Shown here piece after piece: positions 1-6,903 of a DNA stretch of 10,518 nt. Each line of letters begins with the position of its first letter. Positions within the stretch are counted from its first letter, which is position 1. Source of the stretch: Flavobacteriaceae bacterium (lineage in GTDB: Bacteria > Bacteroidota > Bacteroidia > Flavobacteriales > Flavobacteriaceae); contig CANHNG010000031.1 of assembly GCA_947461915.1 (NCBI GenBank), positions 1-10,518 on the forward strand, in the 5' to 3' direction. The notes below the pieces were generated by a model. The model saw nothing but the letters and a program-made list of their open reading frames with translations, had not been told where the DNA came from and ran no database searches. The position numbers and the translations under genes are program-made.

Positions 1-788
1 TCGAACCGGAAATACATAATAAAAATCAAGAGAAATCAATTATTGAAGGTGCTATTTCTTTTGAGAATGTAAGCTACACCTATGTGGACACGCTCATAAA
101 AGCACTTGAAAATGTATCTTTTACAGTACACAAGGGAGAAACCTTGGCCATTCTGGGAAAAACAGGTTCCGGAAAATCAACTATTGTTTCGTTGATTTCT
201 CGTTTGTATGACACAACCGAAGGTCGCATCACCATTGATGGAAAAGAAATTAGCAGCTTAAACTTATATGATATACGAAACAGCATCGGGATTGTGCCAC
301 AAGATGCTTTTTTGTTTTCAGATACCGTAAAAAATAACATCAAGTTTGGCAAAGAAAACGCTACCGATGAGGAAGTGGAAGCTGCCGCAAAAAGTGCTGT
401 GGTTCATGACAATATTATGGGATTCAATACCCAATATGATACCATTCTTGGTGAAAGAGGTATTACGCTTTCCGGCGGACAAAAACAACGCGTTTCAATA
501 GCAAGAGCAATTATTAAAAATCCTAAAATTTTGCTTTTTGACGATTGTTTGTCAGCTGTAGATACCGAAACCGAAGAAACAATTTTGAAGAATTTGCAGG
601 AAATTTGCAAAGACAAAACCACAATTATAGTCAGTCATAGAGTCTCTTCAGCAAAAAATGCAGATAGAATCATCATCCTTGATGAGGGAAAAATTTTGGA
701 ACAAGGTTCTCATAATCAATTGATAAATCTCGAAGGCTACTATGCTGCCTTATACACGAAACAACTTTCTGAAAAAGAATTGGAGTAA
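1..788 (+). CDS. ABC exporter, C-terminal ATP-binding domain (partial, 5' end outside window)
   Basis: The reading frame is open from base 3, so 261 residues are visible. The membrane part lies upstream of the window. The nucleotide-binding domain is complete. It shows an A-loop tyrosine (about visible residue 27), Walker A GKTGSGKST (52-60), Q-loop Gln in VPQD (about 100), signature LSGGQKQR (156-163), Walker B ILLFDD (176-181), D-loop SAVD and switch His in IVSHR (about 212). Arrangement and motifs fit a fused permease-ATPase exporter of the MdlA/MsbA-like type, acting at the inner membrane; the substrate cannot be told. The residue after the Walker B Asp is Asp rather than the usual catalytic Glu, as in the degenerate half of heterodimeric exporters, so the protein may pair with another half-transporter. 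An internal GTG at 84 is not a credible start because the domain begins upstream of it. The stop is TAA. Confidence 0.93.
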   Translation, partial: EPEIHNKNQEKSIIEGAISFENVSYTYVDTLIKALENVSFTVHKGETLAILGKTGSGKSTIVSLISRLYDTTEGRITIDGKEISSLNLYDIRNSIGIVPQDAFLFSDTVKNNIKFGKENATDEEVEAAAKSAVVHDNIMGFNTQYDTILGERGITLSGGQKQRVSIARAIIKNPKILLFDDCLSAVDTETEETILKNLQEICKDKTTIIVSHRVSSAKNADRIIILDEGKILEQGSHNQLINLEGYYAALYTKQLSEKELE

Positions 789-790
789 TT

Positions 791-820
791 GTTGTTTAAT
801 ACAACTATTTTTTAGATTTT
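791..820 (+). promoter_or_regulatory. Possible promoter of the PUR-family gene, overlapping a small hairpin
   Basis: A TTG (792-794) lies 18 bases before TAGATTTT (813-820). This resembles the Bacteroidota -33/-7 pattern TTG-N17-23-TAnnTTTG with one mismatch in the -7 box. The same stretch holds a 5-bp inverted repeat, GTTGT-ttaat-ACAAC (791-805), followed by a T-rich run, which could instead be a weak terminator of the ABC gene. The two readings are not exclusive. Confidence 0.3.
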
Positions 821-858
821 TGATTAATGATTAAGAATACTAAATAGACAGAAAGATT

Positions 859-1239
859 ATGAGAGAAAATGATATGTTAGAAAAAGAAGAGATATTTTCG
901 AAGGTTTTACGTGCCGGAAGAAGAACTTATTTCTTTGATGTTAGAGCCACAAAAGCCGATGATTACTATATTACTATTACTGAAAGTAAAAAGTTTACTG
1001 AATTAGATGGCTCTTTTCACTTCAAGAAACACAAAATATATTTGTATAAAGAAGATTTTGCCGCTTTTGCTGAAATTTTAGAAGAATTGACTTCCTATGT
1101 TTTGAATCACAAAGGCGAAGAAGTAATTTCTGAAAGACACCAAAAAGATTTCAAAAAAGAGTATTCCCCTGAAAAATCAGAAGAAGACGAAACACCTTCA
1201 ACATCAAGTTTTACCGATATCGAATTTGACGATATTTAA
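859..1239 (+). CDS. PUR-family DNA/RNA-binding protein (DUF3276 type)
   Basis: This 126-residue cytoplasmic protein has no signal peptide or membrane segment. The conserved core spans residues 8-90 (LEKEEIFSKVLRAGRRTYFFDV, then YYITITESKKF and HKIYLYKEDF). It matches the small single-repeat PUR-alpha-like proteins widespread in Bacteroidota and spirochaetes, whose relatives (BpuR of Borrelia) bind single-stranded DNA and RNA. The tail, residues 100-126, is low-complexity and acidic (SEEDE, then FTDIEFDDI), resembling the acidic C-termini of single-strand-binding proteins that recruit partners. The start could be the ATG at 859 or the one at 874 (MLEKEE); neither has a strong ribosome-binding site. 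It stands 70 bp after the ABC gene with a possible promoter of its own and ends in a clear terminator, so it is probably transcribed alone. The family assignment is firm; the cellular target is unknown. Confidence 0.88.
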   Translation: MRENDMLEKEEIFSKVLRAGRRTYFFDVRATKADDYYITITESKKFTELDGSFHFKKHKIYLYKEDFAAFAEILEELTSYVLNHKGEEVISERHQKDFKKEYSPEKSEEDETPSTSSFTDIEFDDI

Positions 1240-1267
1240 TTAAAAAACGAACTAACCCAACCTGCTT

Positions 1268-1302
1268 AAGTCCAAAAACCTTTCGATTTCTGGACTTTTT
1301 TT
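1268..1302 (+). terminator. Rho-independent terminator of the PUR-family gene
   Basis: A perfect 7-bp stem, AAGTCCA (1268-1274) with TGGACTT (1291-1297), can extend inward by A-T pairs after one mismatch. It runs straight into a T tract (1296-1302). It lies 29 bp after the stop codon. Confidence 0.85.
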
Positions 1303-1338
1303 GTTAAATTTAAACAAAAAAACGTAGATACTATTCTG

Positions 1339-1896
1339 ATGTCCAAAACTGCTTCAAATATGGTTCCGCTCGGAACTACTGCTCCCGAGTTTTATTTAAA
1401 AGATACCAATTCTGCTGATGATTCTTTTTGTTTTGCAGATATAAAAGGTGTAAAAGGAACTCTTGTCATGTTTATATGCAATCACTGTCCGTTTGTGCAT
1501 CATGTTATTCGCGAAGTGGTGCGAATTGCCAATGATTATCGCGTACAAGGCATTGGCATTGTCGCAATTTCCGGTAATGACGTGTTGAATTTTCCTCAAG
1601 ATTCCCCTGAATTAATGACCAAATTTGCATTCGAAAACAACTTTGAATTTCCTTATTTGTATGATGAAAAACAGGAAGTTGCCAAAGAGTATGGTGCAGC
1701 CTGCACGCCAGATTTCTTCCTTTTTGACAATCAAAACAAATTGGTCTATCGCGGGCAACTCGACGACAGCAGACCGTGAAATGGCATTCCGTTAAGCGGA
1801 AGTGATTTACGTGGCGCCCTTGATGGCGTGATTTATAACCGAGTTATAAATCCCACCCAAAAACCGAGTATGGGTTGTAATATTAAGTGGAAATAA
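1339..1896 (+). pseudogene. Thioredoxin/peroxiredoxin-like protein, interrupted by an in-frame TGA at 1777-1779
   Basis: From ATG 1339 the frame gives 146 residues and then meets TGA. The same frame continues with 38 family-typical codons (NGIPLSGSDLR near the start, GCNIKWK at the end) to a TAA at 1894-1896. The intact product would be 185 residues, the usual size of the cytoplasmic thioredoxin-fold AhpC/TSA-like family with a CNHCPF active site. Visible elements are the CxxC pair Cys47/Cys50, Cys122 and the cis-Pro segment TPDFF (123-127). The stop falls inside the conserved DDSRPGNG segment, where the codon should be glycine, so one G-to-T change (GGA to TGA) explains it. The truncated product keeps the redox centre but loses the last part of the fold and the terminal GCNIKWK motif. 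It is either a recent nonsense mutation or a sequencing error. No signal peptide is present. Confidence 0.85.
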
Positions 1897-1915
1897 AAAA
1901 GCACTACAATATTTG

Positions 1916-1968
1916 TCAAGTCGAGCGTAGACTAGACCTATGCACCATCTCGACTGCGCTCGACTTGA
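1916..1968. repeat. REP-like palindrome between convergent genes
   Basis: The arms are 1916-1936 and 1948-1968, 21 bases each around an 11-base loop. Eighteen positions are complementary, including the outer 12 without a mismatch (TCAAGTCGAGCG with CGCTCGACTTGA), and one further position is a T/G pair that could wobble in RNA. No T run follows on either strand, so it is not a canonical terminator. The GC-rich TCGACTGCGCTCGA core stands out from the AT-rich surroundings and resembles palindromes I recall as dispersed in Flavobacteriaceae intergenic regions; that resemblance is from memory and untested here. Confidence 0.7.
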
Positions 1969-1970
1969 TA

Positions 1971-2004
1971 CAAAAAAAAATCCCAAAACTTTCGCTTTGG
2001 GATT
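1971..2004 (-). terminator. Rho-independent terminator of the immunophilin gene
   Basis: A perfect 9-bp stem, AATCCCAAA (1979-1987) with TTTGGGATT (1996-2004), is preceded on the plus strand by an A run (1972-1980). Read on the minus strand, the hairpin is therefore followed by an uninterrupted T tract. It lies 54 bp after the stop of the minus-strand gene. There is no T tract on the plus-strand side, so it should not terminate the thioredoxin-like gene efficiently. Confidence 0.85.
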
Positions 2005-2028
2005 CTAAATGAATTCGATTGCTCAATT

Positions 2029-2057
2029 CTGCAAACTGCGACTGAACACTGAAAACT
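2029..2057. repeat. Short imperfect ACTGAAC-type repeat
   Basis: ACTG recurs four times at 6-7 base spacing (ACTGCG, ACTGAAC, ACTGAAA and an initial partial copy), just beyond the stop codon of the minus-strand gene. It is a short low-complexity run with no evident function. Confidence 0.35.
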
Positions 2058-2058
2058 A

Positions 2059-2991
2059 TTATTTAACGTCCATTAATTCTACGTCAAAAATCAAGGTAGC
2101 GTTTGGTGGAATTGCCCCTCCTGCTCCTGCTGGTCCGTATCCTAAATCGGATGGAATAACGAAACGGGCTTTGTCTCCCACTCTCAACAAGGCAATTCCT
2201 TCATCCCAGCCTTCGATAACTTGACCTTGACCTAATCTAAATTCGATTGGTTTTTTTCTTGGATAAGAAGAATCAAAAACTTTTCCATTTTCTAATGAGC
2301 CCTCGTAGTGAACCGAAACTGTTTTTCCAGCTTCTGCTTGTTTTCCTTCTCCTTTTTGGATGAATTGGTAACGCAAACCACTTTCTGTTTTTTCGAAACC
2401 GGCCGCTAGTTTTTCCATTTTTGCTTCTGATTCTGCTTTTAAAGCCGCATCGCGTTTTAGACGAGCCCCTTTCAAACCTACGAAAGCCTCAATGGCATTC
2501 CAATTCTTAGCTTCCTCACCTACTCTGATGACTTCAACCGATTCCAAAACATCACCTTGAGCAATGGCGTCAACAACATCTTGTCCTTCAATTACATTTC
2601 CAAAAACAGTGTGTTTGTTATCCAACCAAGGCGTGGCAATATGCGTGATGAAAAATTGAGAACCGTTGCTTCCCGGACCTGAGTTTGCCATTGACAAAAC
2701 ACCTGGTGCATCGTGACGTAAATCTTGATGAAACTCATCATCAAACTTGTATCCTGGATCTCCAGTTCCGGTTCCTAAAGGGCAACCTCCTTGAATCATA
2801 AAATCTGGAATAACTCTATGAAATTTTAATCCATCATAGAATTTTACCCCTTGAGGTTTTATTTTATTCTCCATATTTCCTTCTGCTAGAGCTACAAAAT
2901 TCCCTACAGTTCCTGGAGTTAAATCGTGTGTTAGTTTTACTAAAATCGAACCTTTTGCGGTGTTGAATTTAGCATATATTCCGTTTTCCAT
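2059..2991 (-). CDS. Dual-family immunophilin: cyclophilin domain fused to FKBP domain (peptidyl-prolyl isomerase)
   Basis: This 310-residue protein has two different prolyl cis-trans isomerase domains. Cyclophilin occupies about residues 1-157. Its motifs are FHRVIPDFMIQGG (57-69, catalytic Arg59), GSNGSQFFIT (107-116), Trp122 and HTVFG (127-131). A charged, Ala/Lys/Glu-rich linker (about 160-200), probably helical, leads to the FKBP domain (about 203-310). That domain has VHYEG (Tyr229), FDSS (Asp240), QVIEGWDEG (Val258, Ile259, Trp262), GYG (Tyr285) and LIFDVEL (Phe302). Both active sites look intact. There is no signal peptide, so it should act in the cytoplasm on folding or assembly of client proteins. 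Cyclophilin-first fusions are known from Flavobacterium as dual-family immunophilins (CFBP). The gene is transcribed alone from the divergent promoter region shared with trmD and ends in a strong terminator. Confidence 0.93.
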   Translation of the reverse strand: MENGIYAKFNTAKGSILVKLTHDLTPGTVGNFVALAEGNMENKIKPQGVKFYDGLKFHRVIPDFMIQGGCPLGTGTGDPGYKFDDEFHQDLRHDAPGVLSMANSGPGSNGSQFFITHIATPWLDNKHTVFGNVIEGQDVVDAIAQGDVLESVEVIRVGEEAKNWNAIEAFVGLKGARLKRDAALKAESEAKMEKLAAGFEKTESGLRYQFIQKGEGKQAEAGKTVSVHYEGSLENGKVFDSSYPRKKPIEFRLGQGQVIEGWDEGIALLRVGDKARFVIPSDLGYGPAGAGGAIPPNATLIFDVELMDVK

Positions 2992-3014
2992 TTTTATTGT
3001 TTTTTATTGAATGG

Positions 3015-3022
3015 CAAATTTA
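3015..3022 (-). promoter_or_regulatory. -7 box of the immunophilin gene
   Basis: Read on the minus strand this is TAAATTTG, a perfect match to the Bacteroidota -7 consensus TAnnTTTG, 23 bases before the ATG. No clear TTG is present at the -33 distance. Confidence 0.5.
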
Positions 3023-3056
3023 CGAATTAAATAGAGAATTTGAAAATTTGAAAACC

Positions 3057-3090
3057 TTGAACTTTTCAATCTTCAAACTTTGTACCTTTG
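3057..3090 (+). promoter_or_regulatory. Promoter of trmD
   Basis: TTG (3057-3059) and TACCTTTG (3083-3090) form a Bacteroidota primary-sigma promoter with a 23-base spacer, at the long end of the known range; the -7 box is a perfect consensus. Transcription should start a few bases after 3095, leaving a leader of about 10-15 bases before the ATG at 3109. This placement rules out the in-frame TTG at 3088 as a start, because it lies inside the -7 box. Confidence 0.65.
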
Positions 3091-3108
3091 CAACCTAGAA
3101 ACTCAATT

Positions 3109-3795
3109 ATGCGCATTGATATTATTACTGTCCTCCCCGAATTGCTGCGAAGTCCTTTTGAGGCCTCAATGATGAAGCGCGCCATCGACAAAGGAATTGT
3201 AGAAGTTCACATTCACAATTTACGGGATTACACGACCAACAAACAAAAAAGTGTGGATGATTATCCCTATGGCGGCGGCGCTGGAATGGTAATGAACATT
3301 CAACCTATTGACGATTGCATCACGCATTTGAAAAGCGAAAGAACGTACGACGAAATCATTTACATGTCACCTGATGGAAAAACCTTGAACCAAAAAATGG
3401 CCAACACAATGTCAATGTATGAAAACATCATTATTCTTTGCGGTCATTATAAAGGGGTGGATCAACGCGTTCGAGACCATTTTATTACCAAGGAAATATC
3501 AATTGGCGATTATGTTTTGTCTGGCGGAGAATTAGGAGCCTTGGTTTTGTGCGATACCTTAATACGACTGATTCCTGGAGTTTTGAGTGATGAAACCTCT
3601 GCATTGACAGATAGTTTTCAGGATGATTTATTGTCGGGACCTATATATACTAGACCTGCCGACTACAAAGGCTGGAAAGTTCCCGAAGTTTTAACTAGTG
3701 GGAATTTTGCAAAAATCGACAAATGGAGAGAGGATATGGCTTATGAACACACTAAGAATCGACGTCCGGATTTACTTGATGAAAAAAAATCATAA
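3109..3795 (+). CDS. trmD: tRNA (guanine-37-N1)-methyltransferase
   Basis: TrmD transfers a methyl group from S-adenosylmethionine to N1 of guanine 37, next to the anticodon of tRNAs reading CNN codons, preventing +1 frameshifting. The 228-residue product starts [13 protein letters not shown]. It carries the SPOUT trefoil-knot motifs: [11 protein letters not shown] (52-62), [12 protein letters not shown] (110-121) and [15 protein letters not shown] (131-145). TDSF (167-170) is next; its Asp168 is the likely equivalent of the catalytic Asp of other TrmD enzymes. PEVLTSGNF (192-200) and a downstream WR complete the C-terminal region. The length is normal. ATG 3109 is chosen because the family begins there and a promoter lies just upstream. 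As in many bacteria rplS follows, but rpsP and rimM, which precede trmD in the E. coli operon, are absent; the upstream neighbour is divergent. Confidence 0.97.
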   Translation: MRIDIITVLPELLRSPFEASMMKRAIDKGIVEVHIHNLRDYTTNKQKSVDDYPYGGGAGMVMNIQPIDDCITHLKSERTYDEIIYMSPDGKTLNQKMANTMSMYENIIILCGHYKGVDQRVRDHFITKEISIGDYVLSGGELGALVLCDTLIRLIPGVLSDETSALTDSFQDDLLSGPIYTRPADYKGWKVPEVLTSGNFAKIDKWREDMAYEHTKNRRPDLLDEKKS

Positions 3796-3818
3796 TTCAT
3801 AATTCATAATTCATAATT
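3791..3818. repeat. Four tandem copies of CATAATT
   Basis: Four exact head-to-tail 7-base units occupy 3791-3797, 3798-3804, 3805-3811 and 3812-3818. The first unit contains the TAA stop of trmD (3793-3795), so the repeat starts in coding sequence. The later units lie where the -33 element of the rplS promoter should be. Confidence 0.9.
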
Positions 3819-3824
3819 ATTTTT

Positions 3825-3832
3825 TAGTTTTG
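3825..3832 (+). promoter_or_regulatory. -7 box of rplS
   Basis: TAGTTTTG matches the consensus TAnnTTTG exactly. No TTG occurs 17-23 bases upstream, where the CATAATT repeat sits, so the -33 element is poor. The predicted transcript would begin near 3838, giving a leader of about 65 bases before the rplS ATG. Confidence 0.5.
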
Positions 3833-3842
3833 CACGCTCATT

Positions 3843-3878
3843 AGACCAACCTCTGGCGAAATCCGTGAATGTTGCTCT
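3843..3878 (+). ncRNA. Possible structured leader of rplS mRNA (ribosomal-protein autoregulation)
   Basis: AGACCAAC (3843-3850) pairs with GTTGCTCT (3871-3878) except for one C/C mismatch. Inside it, TGG (3854-3856) can pair with CCG (3863-3865) around a CGAAAT loop. The element lies between the predicted transcription start and the rplS ATG, where ribosomal proteins often bind their own mRNA. I recall a computationally proposed L19 leader in Flavobacteria, but cannot confirm that this sequence matches it. Confidence 0.4.
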
Positions 3879-3903
3879 TTTTAAAACCATAATAAAAAAT
3901 AAA

Positions 3904-4254
3904 ATGGCAGATTTAATGAAATTCGTTCAAGACGAATTTGTAACAAGAAAAGATTTCCCTGTATTCGGAGCTGGTGATACCATCACAGTTTTCTATGAAA
4001 TTAAAGAGGGTGAAAAAACAAGAACACAGTTTTTTAAAGGTGTTGTTATTCAAAGAAGAGGTTCTGGAAACACAGAAACTTTCACTATTCGTAAAATGTC
4101 AGGTTCAGTTGGTGTAGAACGTATCTTCCCGGTAAACTTGCCAGCTTTGCAAAAAATTGAAATCAACAAAAAAGGTCATGTTCGTAGAGCTAGAATTTTC
4201 TACTTTAGAGAACTTACTGGTAAAAAAGCCAAAATTAGAGATAAAAGAAGATAG
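3904..4254 (+). CDS. rplS: 50S ribosomal protein L19 (bL19)
   Basis: This 116-residue structural protein of the large subunit sits near the 30S-50S interface. Recognisable stretches are FPVFGAGDTITVFYEI, TQFFKGVVIQRRGSGNTETF, TIRKMSGSVGVERIFP and the basic C-terminal half (HVRRARIFYFREL, then GKKAKIRDKRR). The start is taken as ATG 3904 (MADLMKFVQ), the family's usual N-terminus. An upstream in-frame ATG at 3865 would add 13 residues with no family match and would fall inside the predicted leader RNA. The gene follows trmD by 108 bp with its own -7 box and possible leader, so it can be expressed separately from trmD. The stop is TAG, followed by a strong terminator. Confidence 0.97.
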   Translation: MADLMKFVQDEFVTRKDFPVFGAGDTITVFYEIKEGEKTRTQFFKGVVIQRRGSGNTETFTIRKMSGSVGVERIFPVNLPALQKIEINKKGHVRRARIFYFRELTGKKAKIRDKRR

Positions 4255-4273
4255 TCAACTATCGCTTCTTAAT

Positions 4274-4304
4274 AAAACTCCCAACCTGTTTGGGAGTTTT
4301 TTTT
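4274..4304 (+). terminator. Rho-independent terminator of rplS
   Basis: An 11-bp perfect stem, AAAACTCCCAA (4274-4284) with TTGGGAGTTTT (4290-4300), encloses a 5-base loop and continues into a T run to 4304. It lies 20 bp after the rplS stop. Confidence 0.93.
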
Positions 4305-6769
<2,465 letters not shown>

Positions 6770-6797
6770 TCTGATTTTTGTATTCAATTCTACCATT

Positions 6798-6826
6798 AAA
6801 AAGGCAACTAATCAGTTGCCTTTTTT
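6798..6826 (+). terminator. Rho-independent terminator of icd
   Basis: A 12-bp perfect stem, AAAAAGGCAACT (6798-6809) with AGTTGCCTTTTT (6814-6825), encloses a 4-base loop and ends in a T run. It lies 28 bp after the icd stop. Confidence 0.93.
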
Positions 6827-6903
6827 ATCTTTACAACATTTTAACATTTGTTACTCTCCAATTGCATTTTATTTAACGAAATTTACATCCTAAAATTTTA
6901 GAA

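Noticed and set aside
1777..1779. TGA read as glycine (alternative code) or as selenocysteine
   Set aside because: TGA-as-Gly is known from Gracilibacteria/SR1, but all other genes here use GGN for glycine and contain no in-frame TGA, and the gene content is Bacteroidota. The position is glycine, not cysteine, in the family, and no SECIS-like hairpin directly follows. That no gene in the window stops with TGA is compatible with chance in so few genes.
2009..2224. 71-codon plus-strand open frame over the 3' end of the immunophilin gene
   Set aside because: Most of it is the complement of the FKBP coding sequence, and the start lies in the terminator/repeat region with no promoter.
3088..3108. 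Alternative TTG start for trmD adding seven residues
   Set aside because: The TTG lies within the -7 promoter box, and the family begins at MRIDII (ATG 3109).
3865..3903. Upstream ATG start for rplS adding 13 residues
   Set aside because: The extension has no family similarity and overlaps the predicted leader structure; MADLMKF at 3904 is the normal L19 N-terminus.
6827..6903. Promoter for the receptor operon
   Set aside because: AACATTTG and TATTTAAC occur in the gap, but neither matches the -7 consensus with a properly spaced TTG, so no site was annotated.
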